Assembly: GCA_002286855.1 (NCBI GenBank)
Contig: NRSV01000019.1
Coordinates: 3,389 to 67,388 of the forward strand
Origin: Bipolaris cookei
Taxonomy: Eukaryota > Ascomycota > Dothideomycetes > Pleosporales > Pleosporaceae
Reading direction: 5' to 3'
DNA: 64,000 bases
The notes beneath the pieces are model-generated. The model saw only the letters and a list, made by a program, of their open reading frames with translations. It was not told the DNA's origin and did no database searches. The translations under genes were made by a program, and so were the position numbers. Within the stretch, counting starts at the first letter, position 1; every line of letters begins with the position of its first letter. Of the stretch, positions 32,401 to 45,468 are shown one piece after another.

Positions 32401-33247
32401 CTCGAAAACGTGTGTGCGTGTGGGGAGTCCAGCAATTGGTCGATGAGCACATCCCCCTTCAAGCCCCAAGTCGTATCTTGTGACAAGACTACACACCTAA
32501 AATAAAATTAAACCAAAAAAAATAGCAAAGGAAAAAACCCCCATGTTCGCCTTACAACAACAATGTAAGCACCATTGATTCGGCATTTGGGGCTTAGCCT
32601 CAACCTTATTGATTGTATCTCCATGTATGTCTGTCTGCGAGTAAGATTGGAGAAAGGCAGATTGCAGATGTGATGATTCGCAGCTGGCCTTACGAGTTAC
32701 CCTGCACATCCCCCCCCTTCCCTTCTCTTCTCTTCCCTTCCCTTCCTTCTCGGCAAACACGGTTTACCGCGTTTCCGTTCCGGCGTAGTCTTTATTTTAT
32801 GATATTACAATGACCATAATTATTTTTTTCCCTTCGCCAACTAACTTCTTCAAATTTCCCAAATCTTCCTATTCGCGGCTCTCGTCATGGCAATCAACAG
32901 CCAAAACAGTCACATGATGGATGCGCACATGCGGGTCCCTTGGCGATACACACACACACACGCGCCCCCTTACCCCGGTCCAAAACCATGTGCTGACATG
33001 CATGAGTGAATTGTGTTGTGCTGCATGGCTTGCATGGTTGGGCTTCAAAAACCTGCTTTCGGGGCTAGACAGGGATCTTTGCTTGAGTTTGCTCGCCGTG
33101 CAGCAGATGGCCGGACCCGAAGCTCTGGGTTGGCGTCTCTTAGAGAAAAATGGTGAGAAAGGTAATTATGTACAAGGAAGACAGAAGAAAAAATAGGCGG
33201 GTGGTTGAGGGGTGGGGGGTGGGGGGAGAGGATCAGTTTGGCTGGTT

Positions 33248-33288
33248 CATACATACATACATACATACATACATACATACATACATAC
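33248..33288. repeat. (CATA)10 microsatellite
   Basis: About ten uninterrupted CATA units. Confidence 0.97.
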
Positions 33289-33772
33289 GCAAGCGCCGTG
33301 CGTGCATCGGGTCCGAACGGACATTTTGGCGGTTACTGAGGGTTGCAGCGCCCTTTTTGGTGTGGGTGCGTGCATCGTTCGTTGGAGACGATTGTGTTCT
33401 TTGCCTACTAGTTGAAACTTGGCAAAGTCTTGACAATCTTCTCTGTCAGCAATCGAGGTCCAGATGCATTCGACATTGCATTATCCTTTTTTCTTTTCCC
33501 TTTCTCGTCATTCCAGGACATGGTTAGCATCATAAGTGGCAATGCGCATACTGACGATTGAAGGATCCTTGACATGCCGGTGTGTGTGTGTGTATCCATG
33601 TTTGCTGACGTTTCTCCTGCATCGATTTCAAATATGCTACTTACATATCAAATGTGCAAATAATCAAACCCGGCATAATCCGATACCACCTTGCATTCTG
33701 AAGAGAAAAAAAAACAAGCAAACGAACAAATAAATGGTGTGATCCAAAGGCTTCTCTTGGTCAACCAATATA

Positions 33773-33914
33773 ACGTCCATCCCTACGTGGCGCAAATCAC
33801 GGTGTAGCGCAACCGACCAATCAGCTTGCGGCAATGGCTGACTTCATCACAATCGTCGCGAGCTGATTGGTTGCTTGCGGCATACCAGGATTTGCGCTAC
33901 GTAGGGATGGACGT
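33773..33914. mobile_element. TA-flanked MITE (Tc1/mariner-type), 142 bp
   Basis: The ends are inverted repeats starting ACGTCCATCCCTACGT and continuing through GCGCAAATC, with a second inner pairing block around ACCAATCAGC. TA lies on both sides (33771-33772 and 33915-33916). No coding capacity. Arms differ at few positions, so the copy looks relatively young. Confidence 0.85.
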
Positions 33915-36900
33915 TACCCAGATAAAGCTATCACTTGCAACTAGCCACCTTCATCAGAACGTAGTTTAAAAAAATTATTTCGCATATAAAAAACAACAAC
34001 TAGATTTTACACGTACATTGATATGCTAAAAGACAGAAAAAAAGATTACATCACTTTATAATGCGAGTGCATAGTTGATACCCTATTAAGGTTTTGCAGT
34101 TTTGGTAGGTATGGTTTTTTCATCCGAATATTTCGGTCAAGCAAGAGAACAGGCGCATACACCGTAACGTAGCTCGCCGCAAAGTCACAGGGGGAGTTGC
34201 GCTTATGCACGTATGCAATAGAGGGACAAAAAAAGAAGAGGGGAACAGGAAGGATGCGGGTATCGGCCCCGCCAGCCTGAGAGATTCTTCGAGGTATTTT
34301 AGGGGTCCTAAAATCAACTGGGTTGATTGCATTGCATTGCATTGCAGCGCATCTCGGATGTACTGGAAACTCACTTCCGCTCTGTGGGTATGTGAATCCA
34401 AGTATTTGTGTATGTGTATGTGTCTTTTTTCCCCCCTTCTTTTCCCTCAATTGTTTGCAGCTGAACATGAACAAAATAAAAGCCCAAATGTGATTGTCAC
34501 GATTGCAAGGGTCCCCATATGTGCGGATTCCATATGTGCGGGTTCTATCGCGGTTATAGAACCGATGCCGTGCGACATTCCGTAACTTTGCGCAAGAGGC
34601 CGTGTCACTCATCCTTGCCATTCATCTACAAGGTCGTTGACTCATGTGCAGATCTGATCGATCAATAGTATTCTGGGCCTTGGATCAACATGGCAAAAGA
34701 GCCGTGCAGCTGAAGCAAATATCGCGTGCAGGTGGAGCAGCGCGTGACGGCGAGCAATCCACTGACAAACGATACTGGCGCAGACCGTGTGGAGAGAAGT
34801 CGAATGGTGATCATGGAAGCAATGCAGGGTGCATATACAGATATATACACGTGTCGAAAGTGGGCTGTCCGTGCGGATGTGATTTGCCGTCGACAAGGAG
34901 CGACAAACTATAGGGAGGTCACATATGTACATACGTGACAAAACACAAGAGGGTGCGAGTCACCAGGAAAAATAAAACCATGAGTTGCATAAGCTGTACT
35001 TTACAATGAGGCAGGTCAACCGCCTGGTACCCTGCAAAGTCATCGTGGGGCCCTCAGTCCACCTCCATGACATGTTGCGTCGTCGTGAAGGTGAAGCGTG
35101 AAAACAAAAGCACATCGGCAGTTGTCCGAGAGCGTTTAGAGGACATTGTGGTGCAAACCGAGCACACACCAATTCAGCATCCTCGTATGTCTCGCTGATC
35201 GGGCCGAATTCAGCATCCTGAGTTGGGGCAATTGAAGCGGGTAAAACAAAAGGATATGTAAGCAGGAAGGAGACATGAACCGGGACCGCTGCGACACATG
35301 CGGTCTTACAGCCCTGTGAACCCACGGCAGAGGTAAACGGTAAGATTGGCCCGGAGATCCTACTCCAGGTTTCTGCTTGATTGGGCAAGTCACTTAACCG
35401 GGTTGTAGCGTGTCATCAACCCAACCCCAGTGCATCATTTACATACCCAGAGCGGCTCTTTCTCCTGTCCTGTTATCATGCAGAATTGCGGAATAATAAG
35501 TGGTTGGTGCGCGTCGATGTCTACATACGTACACTGGGCTATATCCTAGTTGTAACACGACCCTGCATCACTGATGACATTGTTCCACATTATACTACTA
35601 CTATCCTAGTAAGAGAATGGTTAAAAGAAGAATGGCTTGGGGAAGAAAAAAAAGAAGAAAAAGGAACCGAAAAAAAGAAAATAGATGCCCACACAAGCAT
35701 CGCGAGTCAAGGTCAGACCGATGGCGGGACAGGTAGCGAGGGCGGAAGACGGAAGGCGGATGTATGACGGCGAGAAATGATGTGTTTGGAGAGATGGCGG
35801 TGTAATGGCGGTTACGTGCGCTGCTCGGGGGTTCGGTTAGTCTAATGCTAAGGCCCGATGACGAGGGTTCGATCAGCGGAGGCATGTCGTGCATGGGCCG
35901 TAGCGGTACGTTAACGAGCCCACAAGTCCAGAGTCAGAGTCCAGAGCGTAAGCAGGATCGCGTTACGCACGTGAGATGGCATACGTCTTTCCGTTCCGTC
36001 ATCTGGTATAGGGCTATTAGAGGGTCATGGAGAAGTCCGTATTTGCACAAGTTTGGACCTAACAAGGTGTTCCCCCCCCTTCTCCAACGCAAGTGCCCCT
36101 AAGGCGCACAAGGCACAACATGGTCTAGTCAAAGAGCAGGGTGGGTATTGGAAAATATGTAATGAGTTGACGAGTTGATGCGTGCTAAACCCCCCTGTAG
36201 ACTAAAGCGACAGTTTGTGAAGTCGTCACAGGTTCAATGTTCGCGCGCGCTGTCAGTCATTAGCACGACAGCAGCATGTACATAGATAGTCGATATTGAG
36301 TGCAGCCACAGCTCAGGAGAGGGTGCAAGTGCAGTTTCAAGGATACGAATGCGAACCAGGGCTTTGCAGAGCTGACACGTTGGACTGGGATTGCTGGGAC
36401 GGCAAAGTTGTCATTGTCATTCGGACCGTTTGTCGACAGAGTTGGAGCTACCAGGGCTACTATGGTTGTGGGCTGAGATCCATTGCTAGGAGTTGCAACT
36501 ACGACGATGTTGGTCATAGTTTGCGACAGGGATTTACAGCCAGTAGATAGGACGAACGGAGATTTGTTGAAGGGGGATGCTAGCAGCATGGAGCGAGTGG
36601 TGCTGATCTGATAATATTACCAGTCAAGATGCAAGCAGGTCATTCATCGGCGAGCAGGGACGCTATGATAGCGCACTTAAAGTTCCGGTCTGGCCATCGA
36701 ATGAGCCGAGCAATAGACGCCCCACCGCCTGACGGACCACCCCGGAGTAGCCTCCGACGGGTACACTTGGGACGTCGTTGGCAAAGCTTTAAGGTTTGAC
36801 GAAGCATGCGCGCTTGGCCGGTTTCCAACGGCATGGTCAGGTGGCTTCTGACCGCTCTGGTGGTGGAGCGAGTTGTGCATATTCTAGCTGCGGTGGAGCG

Positions 36901-38202
36901 ACGTGAAGTGGAGGGAAGCATGGCGCACGTACAGCCAGACAGATGTACTATGTAGTATTATGTATGTACGCACGTTATGCGCATGGCACACTGGAGCTGG
37001 GGCCCTCGGCGGCCGAGAGACATGGATGGTGGCGATAATGGCGATGGCGGCGATGGCGACGAGGTTGGGTGGTGAGATAGTGAGATGGTGAGGTGGTGAA
37101 GTGGGGAGGAGGTGGGGGAAGAGGGGGGGTGGCTTGTCTCTTCTGGAAGGGACGCCAGAGTCGAGAGAGAGTCGAGAGTCAAGAGAGCCGCCGTGGCCGT
37201 GTGACCGAAAGCAGCAATGTCAGGGTGCGGTCAGGCGGGCTCCGGACCCAAGGCGGCATGGCGTCGAGAGCAACGAGGACAAGCACTGGTCGGGATGGCA
37301 TCAGAGGACGGACTAAGTAGGTCCAAGGAACCACAGCGGAGCATGTAGTACATGCACCCATACGACATCCATATCTCCACACACGACTGACTTGTCGCAC
37401 ACTAAGCCTCGCGGGCCTGTCCATGTCGGCATGTGTCTGTTTGCGAGCGGGAGAGGAGTCAGGGAGCCGCAAACTCTGACCGGACGTCGTCGGGGCATGG
37501 CGACGGGCGACGGGAGAGGCCAAAGGCATAAACCCAGAACCAGTGAAGCCGTTGGTAGCGTGCCTGCCTTACTTGACACTCGCCTGGCCCGATGCGTTCA
37601 CTGTCATGCTTGATTCAGAGTTTACCTTCTGCCAACGTACGAGTAAGAATAGTCGCCGGCCTTGCTAGCTCTGCATTGCCTCGCTGCCTGTCACGCAACC
37701 CAGTCCTTCACCACCCTCATTGGCACCCTCTCTCTCCTTGCCGCCGCAACCGAACCTCTGCGTCAACCATTGCATCCACGCCAAGACCTGCACCGCACAG
37801 ATGACTTTGCCATGACTGACTCTTGTCAGGGGTTGGTTGCCAGCTCCCGTCCTCCAACCACGCCCTCTCCAGGCACTAACCACCATGCACATGCAATCCA
37901 GGCACAATCAAATCCACTCTAGTAGCAATAACAAATAGTGTACAATTCTTTCCCTCTCTGAAGATATGATGATGATATGATGATGATGATGCCAACATTG
38001 CCTGTGGAGGCCTGATACTCTAGATGCACTCTTGTAGTCGTCCCATAATGCAACAAGTATGAGAGAAAAAAAGAAAAACAACAACAATATGGTGGTGAGA
38101 AGACCAATGGGTATAACGCAGATTAACGCTTGCAAAAATCCACAAGCTTGAAACAACCACCCATGCTACAACAAACAGCCGCCTGCAATTCGCTCTGTTT
38201 GA

Positions 38203-40002
38203 TTACTGCGCCCGTCCCTTGGTCTGTTCAGACGCCCACGTGCGATGCTCATATCGACCCGTCTCTGCGCCAAACGAATCCCGGTACAGCGGCCGTTCTG
38301 GCGACGAGTGCTGGAGACCTGCCGCCTGACCTGGCTGCCCTTGCGGCGATGCGTGCACCTGAGCATTCAGCCCAGATGCGTGAGTCGTCGGCGCATATCC
38401 CGCTAGCGGATACGACCGACTGTCGTGGCTCGATGAAGGTCCATCAATTTGGTGAGAGCCCAGTGCCGGGTGGTAGCTGTTTGTCCTCCTTCGCACGTTG
38501 CGCTGTTCCTCGTCTCGCGATTCGTCCTCGTATCCGTCAAAAGACGCCTCGGAACCTTGTCCGGTCGTACAAGACGGTGCTCGCGACGGATCGGCCGATG
38601 CGCGTCTCAGCCGAGGCGACTGAGGCCGGGCATGGTTCCTCTCGGGATGCGACTGCAATGCTAATGACCTCCAGTAATCTCGCTCTTCACGGTAAAAGGC
38701 TGCATCTTCGTTGGCGTCACGTACGCTTTGCTCCAGCCTTGAGATACTCATCGAAGCCTCTCGTTCCTTCTCTTTTCGTCGGGCTCGGAAGCGAGCAGAC
38801 GCACCGGCATTGCGCCTTCTCTTCTCGTCGGCGCCCTTGGATGCAGTCTGTGTTTCTACGGGGATTTGGCGAGGTGGCCCGTGCTGACTCTTGATGGTCA
38901 TGAGCTGGATGCTGCTCTGGCTCGAAGGTGCCATTGCAATCATGCTAGTACGGTCGCCATCAATCGAGGAAGAGCCTTGGCGGGAATCGTGCATTACAAT
39001 GCTTCCAGGACCATATTGTCCCTGGGTGCTGTGGTTGTCGTATTGGGTAGACGCCACTGAAGCCGGCTGGCTATATGGGGAGTACTGGGCAATAGGGCTG
39101 GCACTACCCGACTGAGGAAAGTTTACATTGGGTCGATGCACATCAGCCCGGCCCATGTTCGGGGGTGGGGTTGGAGCCGTAGGTGGAAAGTAGTGGGTTC
39201 GGCCTGCGGCAGGTGGTGTAGGTAGAGCAGAGTGCTGCGGCGTCACCACCTCGGATGGACGTGTGCTTGCTGTCAAGAAGGGTGATTGGTGGGTGTCTAT
39301 TGTGCCTGTAGGGGGATTCAGTCTGCTAATGGTATGTGTCTTGATGCCTTTGTCATGCAGCGAGGGCCGCATAGGAGGTCTTCCTGGGGGCTGAAATATC
39401 CTAGGTAGGTTTTGCTCTTCTCGGGTAGACAATACCGAGTCGACACTATTTGGTCGGCTGATGGAGGGCAGACTCTGTGAGTGATGTGTGTCGATCGGAG
39501 ATGACGATTCCAAGCGAGAAAGGCTACGTCTTGGGCCTTGTTGTTGTTGCTGCTGCTCAGCCACTTCGGCTTGAGGGTTGAGGATAGAGTGAACGCCAAG
39601 TGAGCTGCCATTCCTGCCAGAGGGAGTGGGTGGTGTCATGGAAAGCTGACGTAGAGGCGGGAGTGAGACGGGAGGATTCGCTGGAGGCTCCCGTGGGCTC
39701 CTATATGGAGGATGCATTGGTGGGTATGACTGGATGGGCGACATGTGCGGGGTGGTTGTTTGCTGGGTCCTTGATGCTTCAGTGGGTAGACTTGACGTAG
39801 AATAAACGTCGTCACAGCCCCCTTGGCCACCCCGCGGTAACCATGAGCGATCTGACTTGAGGTCGTTGGTGTATGAGGGAGTCAACGAGGACTGGAAGCG
39901 GCGGGGGAAGAGAGGATGAGGGGCCTCAATAGCGGGAAGAGTTTGGGTAGCCAGCGTGACGACAGGACGGATTGGGTCGCCGTGTAGACAACCCAGAGAC
40001 AA
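38203..40002 (-). CDS. bZIP transcription factor
   Basis: 599 residues, single exon. The bZIP basic region is KRRRNAGASARFRARRKEKE (about residues 395-414), with the invariant N-x7-R spacing. It is followed by SISRLEQSVRDANEDAAFYR, a short and weak zipper. The rest is disordered and rich in Pro, Ser and Gln, with a seven-Gln run (CAG/CAA) near residue 156 and a conserved-looking MSPIQSYPPMHPPYRSPR stretch around residue 90. That stretch may mark the true N-terminus, because residues before it are poorer in character. The NAGASARFR type of basic region occurs in fungal nutrient and stress bZIPs; I cannot assign a pathway. It stands alone between very long non-coding flanks. Confidence 0.85.
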   Translation of the reverse strand: MSLGCLHGDPIRPVVTLATQTLPAIEAPHPLFPRRFQSSLTPSYTNDLKSDRSWLPRGGQGGCDDVYSTSSLPTEASRTQQTTTPHMSPIQSYPPMHPPYRSPREPPANPPVSLPPLRQLSMTPPTPSGRNGSSLGVHSILNPQAEVAEQQQQQQGPRRSLSRLESSSPIDTHHSQSLPSISRPNSVDSVLSTREEQNLPRIFQPPGRPPMRPSLHDKGIKTHTISRLNPPTGTIDTHQSPFLTASTRPSEVVTPQHSALPTPPAAGRTHYFPPTAPTPPPNMGRADVHRPNVNFPQSGSASPIAQYSPYSQPASVASTQYDNHSTQGQYGPGSIVMHDSRQGSSSIDGDRTSMIAMAPSSQSSIQLMTIKSQHGPPRQIPVETQTASKGADEKRRRNAGASARFRARRKEKEREASMSISRLEQSVRDANEDAAFYREERDYWRSLALQSHPERNHARPQSPRLRRASADPSRAPSCTTGQGSEASFDGYEDESRDEEQRNVRRRTNSYHPALGSHQIDGPSSSHDSRSYPLAGYAPTTHASGLNAQVHASPQGQPGQAAGLQHSSPERPLYRDSFGAETGRYEHRTWASEQTKGRAQ

Positions 40003-43000
40003 CGTCGAGCTGAGGATGAATGGATGAATGGATGGATGGGTAGAGAGTAGAGGGAAGAATGAAGTGGAGGTGAGAGTAGTATGTAGGATGTTGGAGCACT
40101 AGTTGGGGTGACAAAGGAAGACAGGCAATGCAAACGAGGCGAGCGACTCAGGATTTCCTAGTAGGGCAGTTGGAAGTTGGAGTAGGGTGGGGCAGGTGAC
40201 CAGGCTCTGTTGGGGGAAGGGCGATATCAGGGCTGCAGGAACAAGGCGCGAGGGCCAGAGGGTAGTGGTAGAGAGGATGTGAGTTGTGAAGCGCTGGAAG
40301 CGATGGGAGGGGGTGAGGCGCGGGAGCAGTCCATGTATGTAGTATATATGGGGAATTGGAGGTGACGGTGACAGGCGCTCACAATCGGGCAGGCGTGGGT
40401 CGGCGGGCCTGGGCCGGGAGGGATATAGGATCGAGTATGGACTAGGAGGTTGCGGTGTAATGGTCGGGGGATCGCTGGGCGGCAGCAAACCATGGAGGGA
40501 TGCCGTGTTGCGCCAGACCAAGGCGCGCAAGTGCAAGGGCTGCAATGACACCAAGGGCAGCAACGCGACCAAGGGCTTTTTGGCGACGCACTAGACAGGC
40601 CCCACTCGCCCCCTTCGGGCAGTCTGTGGCAGGGATACGGGCATGGGCATGAATATGCTGGCAGGGCCGAGTGCGTGCAGCGTGTGCGGCCGGGCACGCA
40701 CGTCCAAGGGCTGGCGCAGCAGCTGGACAGGATGCGCGGAAGCGGACAAGACGCGCCAGCTACTCCTGGAGCAACGTCAACGACGCCAGACGCCGCCAGC
40801 CCTGCAGCCGAAGGCACTGGCCTGCGGGAGTGATTCCGGTCCACGTCTAGTCTTGTCATGGCTGCCTAGGGCCGGTCAAGACAGCGGGCGGGGGGGCAGA
40901 CAGCGCCCACTTTGCACTCTGCCCGGGCTGCACGCCTGCACGCCTGCACGCCGCACCACCGCCCTTTTTATGCACCTGAGCGCCTCATTGGCAGCCCGGC
41001 GGTCAGGCCAAAATGCCCGAAACGATGCTCTGTGCCACGTATGTAAGTATGTATGTAGGTAGCATGTATGTATGTATGTATGTATGTATGTAAGTAGAGC
41101 ACACCCACACAACCAACTCGCCCGCGTCCGGCGGTGTAAGTATCTATATACGTACAGTACATGCACACATACTACTACTACCCATCTGCCTAGCATTTGC
41201 CTACACATGTACTTGCATGCCTGTTCATCTGAGCGTCTTGCGGCTGATTGCATCATGTCGTCCCAAGTCATCTCATCTCATCTCAGCCGTGCACACATAC
41301 ACACACACACACACATGGTCGCATAGTACACACGCACTTGGATAGTACACACACACCACGGCTTGTAAACACGCGGTACCGGACTCGGCCACATCACTAA
41401 CGTCTCGGGACGGTCAGCGGCGGCAACGCCCCGTCTGGCTGGGCAAGGCAAGATTACTATATTACTGTATGCACGCTATCCTGCACGCCTAGCAAAACGT
41501 GCTCGCGCGGTCCGTGCTCGCCGTGTGGAGGCTAGCAACTAGAGGCTAGAGTGCCTCGCTCCCTCGCCCGCTCGCCCTATACTTGATCCCCCATCACGTG
41601 GGGGTCAGCACCAGCCCTCCATCGCACATGATACGCAGCCTTCTGAAACGCCATCGTATCACTGATGCCGTTGCCTGCTCCCTCTCGCCCGTGTGATTGC
41701 AACGCGCAACACCTGACCACCATGCACCTCATGTCCCCCCGCATGCCTTGTGCCCGCCCTGCCTGCCTGCTCCTCTGGGCACGGGATGCACGCCCACCCT
41801 CCCGCGCCCTCTCACGCTCTGCCGCAAGTACACTCGTGAGTACACACACAGAAAATACGCCTGTGCACCGCCCCCAGTATGGCCTATAGCGACAGCAACA
41901 CCGCCCTGCACCAGTGCCACCAGCGCACTGTCAAACTTTCAGATCGCCTGCTCATCGATGCGAGCTGATCCGCGTGCTGGTGGGGAGCAAGCCCGCCAAG
42001 GCCCCAGCTCTAAACCAGGATAGCGTGTATCCATGGCCCTGGGTTGCACTGCGCCATTGAGGAAACTCTGCCATCGGTTGGCCGGCCTTCTCCACCAGTT
42101 TCCGGTTCCACTCTGTCGGTTACGCTGCCAAGCCGGTGATTCAGGGGGATGCTGCCACATCCCACAAGCTTCTTCGAGCACGTCATCGGCGTCTTGTCCA
42201 TGGCCCTCTCTTCATCCCGCCTTGGACACAAATCTCTTCACCCCCAAGCCATTCCGTCTTGTCATGGCTCTCTTTTCATCTTGGCCCACCTGGATCTGCT
42301 TGCGCCCTTGCTCCTTGCTCCTCGCCTTGCCCCTGCCCTACTCCTATGCTCTTGCTCCTGGGTTAGCACGCGATACCCTTGTTCGTAATCGGCCACCATG
42401 CTTGTCTTGCCGACCATACCGCAGTCGCCCATGTTGATTCGTCAAGAACAAAAAGTGTCTTATCCCGATCCAGGGCGGCCATACAAAGGGATGCTATCTG
42501 TCGTAGCGCCTGATGGTCCTTGTGCATGTCCAATGCCAAGACGCCTTATGTCTATGCACGGGCCATCTGTAGTTAGTTTGCTGCGGTTACAATTCTCCGT
42601 CGTTCTTTAGACTCAACGCTTAGTGCACCTCGTTCTTCGTACTTTACTTAGTGCTGCGGGAACAAACAGTACACTTAATTCGCGCCAAAGTTTCCTCCAC
42701 CTCAGCCCGGGCCAGATGTTCCACTATCCGCCCTATCGTCTGAACTTAATCAGCCCGCCTTGTGCCTCTCCATCTTAGCCGTTTCACAATATGCGCACAT
42801 CCCGCTTGCCATTGGCCAGACTGCAATATACTCTACTTTTCCAGCGTAAACCTCAAGGCTGAATGAAGTCTATTCAGAGGATGTTCCCGCTGCTAAGTCC
42901 ACATCCGCAAATCATTACAGCACTGTAATTTTATAACACCTTTCACCTCAGTGCCAAACACATGCACATTGATGGATCCATACTAGCACATGGTTCCGCA

Positions 43001-45468
43001 CACCCAGTGCGTCAGGCACGCTCTACTTAGTAGCATGCGCACTGCACAAAAGCCCCCGAACAAGCCGTGCTAAGGCCAACCGTTTTGGTGCATCCTCGTC
43101 AACCCTAGCTCGCTGTCGATCAAAGCGGCAACTATCACAACCGCAACAATTGCAAAAACATTGCACCATTGAGTAAGTCACGCGAAAAGCCTCTGGCATA
43201 GCCCGGTCTTACTTGCTGACAGAGCTTTGTTCGCCGCCGAAGGCAATGTTCGGCACTCGTCGTCTCGTTTGTGTTTCATCTTCACCCGCAATAATTACCT
43301 GGTTCAGCTCATCGCACCACGGACTGAAGTCCGCTATCACAGCCGTGTCTCGTCCCACCAGAACATGCCCTGACTACTATACAAGCAACACACATCAACA
43401 GCAGCTGTGTATGATCCAGCGCTACATTTGTGACACGGCATTGCGACATACGTACGCCATATACAGTTAAAAGAGTTTCGACGTTGCAAACAGCTCACAG
43501 TGGAAACCCACGTTGTTTACCATGCTCTGATCATTCTGCTCCAACCAAGCATCTGCATAGCATGTCCACCCAACGCATTCTCAAATCTCTTCGGCACACC
43601 CCCCACCTCGGCCTTTAGCCACATCAGTGATTTTTGTCACTCAACAATATTAGGTTCTTGGTAGCCTAATATCCGAATCTGGAATATTGGACATCGAGAT
43701 CATGCCCCTCCAATTTACCACGACGCTGCCCCCGTTGCGTTCTCGCAACAGCAACAGCAACAGTAACAGTACATACATACATGTTTCTTCGTGTGCATCT
43801 GCACAGCGCGCCAATGGGATCCGAAAAGCCCATGCCTGTCGCCTTACTGTCAGCACCGGCATTCATGTTCCTCGATCCACCGAAGAAGCGGATACCATCT
43901 CCGCCACCAATCAGTCCAACACAACTTGTACGCTACTTTGTTCGTACGATGCTACACTCCGCCAAGCACTATGCATGGCGACCGAAACTATCCCTCGCAA
44001 AAATTCTGATGTAACTTCTCGATCACTTTGAATAAATCCCATGCCCAACCCACCCAATCTACCCAATCTACCCAATCTCGTGGACTATTTCCGCATTGAT
44101 TGGCTGGCTCAAGTACGCGAGCTGCGCCGTAACAGCATGTCATTACCCCCGTAGACCCTTGAGCAAGGAGCACTTCGCTACCCAACAGTCGGTGGGAAAT
44201 GTGGACCTTGTGGGATAATCCTTCCAAAACTGATTGTTGCGTGGTGTGATTCGACCTTCTCTTACAATCTCTCTAGCCCCTCAATTGCGGCAGGCGCTGT
44301 CGTGAACAGCAAAGTCCGGCCAAGATATGCAAATAATCTGCATGCAACCCGTGGGGATTGGGGGACGTTTTTTTCTCCGTCTTCCCCTCCTTCCTCTGTT
44401 GGAGCGGAATTGTAAACCGAGTCGTCTCGTACACCTCGTTCGCCGTTTCGCTTCATCTTCGTTGTTCGCGAAGACCATGTGAATATGCCAAGTCGCCTAC
44501 CCTGGACACATAATGGTACGATATGGTAGGTAGTAGGGCGCTACTCGAAGCTAGAGGAGCTTGATAGCGGTGTATACCTGTATGCCCGAGTCAGTGCTGT
44601 GTCACGGTAGTAGTCTGGGTTCCTAGTCCCGTGTTTTAGGACACCAGTGTTGAGCTATCCGCCCTTGGAGTAGAATGCTTTGCTGCTCGCATTCCCCGCC
44701 GGAAAAGAATGCTCTTGCGATACGATGGATGCATTCACATTATCATGCAGTACACAACATTTTGAGATAGTGAGAAGAAGAGACATGGCCAGTCACAGAT
44801 CGCAGCCAATGCACTGCTACTCACACGATGTGACACTACCCCACCCATGCTGTTCTTGTGATTCTGGCATTAGTCTGATCTTCTATCAGAACAATGAAAC
44901 TCGATCTCCGTGGAAATTGTCACAGCGATGCTACCACAAGCTCAAGACATGGAAGCGAACAATTTCGAAAACTTTGTAAACTGTGCTTTACAGTGCATAA
45001 ACTTGATCAGAAAAGACGTGTCTCAACCGATGCCGAGACAGCACATCACTACAACACGTAGTTATGGATCGAAACATATCGGGCGAAGTATGCGAATAGG
45101 TTTATTACTGGTAATGTGCAGTATAATAATGCAACGTCTTAAAGCTGGCAGAGAGCCGTTCTAGCCATACCGGTACTCAGATCCCAAGACTGCATATTAA
45201 ACAATGTTGCACCATCATTCAGCCAAAGATAGTCATTTCACGTGACATTTGGCCATTGTATGTGTTTGTCAATGCCGTCAAGTCGAGCGAAACACATATT
45301 GCAGTCATGGCTGATATGTGTAGTACTTATCGGACACTGTAACTGTAAAGATGGGACAGCGGCGGGCCGGGAAACGCCGACGCATGTCTTGGCAAAGGAC
45401 ACGCTTACGTCTGTCTCGACACAACATACGTATAGAGCTGCGCGTTCACTCTTTTCGGATCAGCAACA
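40003..45468. other. 5.4-kb gene-poor region upstream of the bZIP gene
   Basis: Shared upstream region of two divergent genes. Bases 40.0-42.6 kb are GC-rich, with frames open by composition only (for example 40859-40227 minus, Pro/Ser/Cys-rich). ATGT repeats lie at 41,040-41,095 and CACA tracts near 41,300. Three CCCAATCTA-like tandem units lie near 44,055-44,085. A small hairpin (AATATTAGG...CCTAATATT) lies at about 43,646-43,672. I see no protein gene or tRNA; the bZIP 5' leader may extend into it. Confidence 0.55.

Noticed and set aside
34046..34621. 191-codon minus-strand frame in the gene desert
   Set aside because: No family features, includes a simple-repeat His/Thr run and is overlapped by a plus-strand frame; likely chance.
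35821..35905. tRNA-like string with GGGTTCGATC and TTAGTCTAATG
   Set aside because: The would-be T stem does not pair and there is no acceptor stem or T-run.
40227..40859. 210-codon minus-strand frame upstream of the bZIP gene
   Set aside because: Pro/Cys/Ser-rich composition driven by high GC; no start context or domain; could at most be leader sequence.
43646..43672. Short AT-rich hairpin in the desert
   Set aside because: Only about 9 bp per arm; too short to call an element or terminator.
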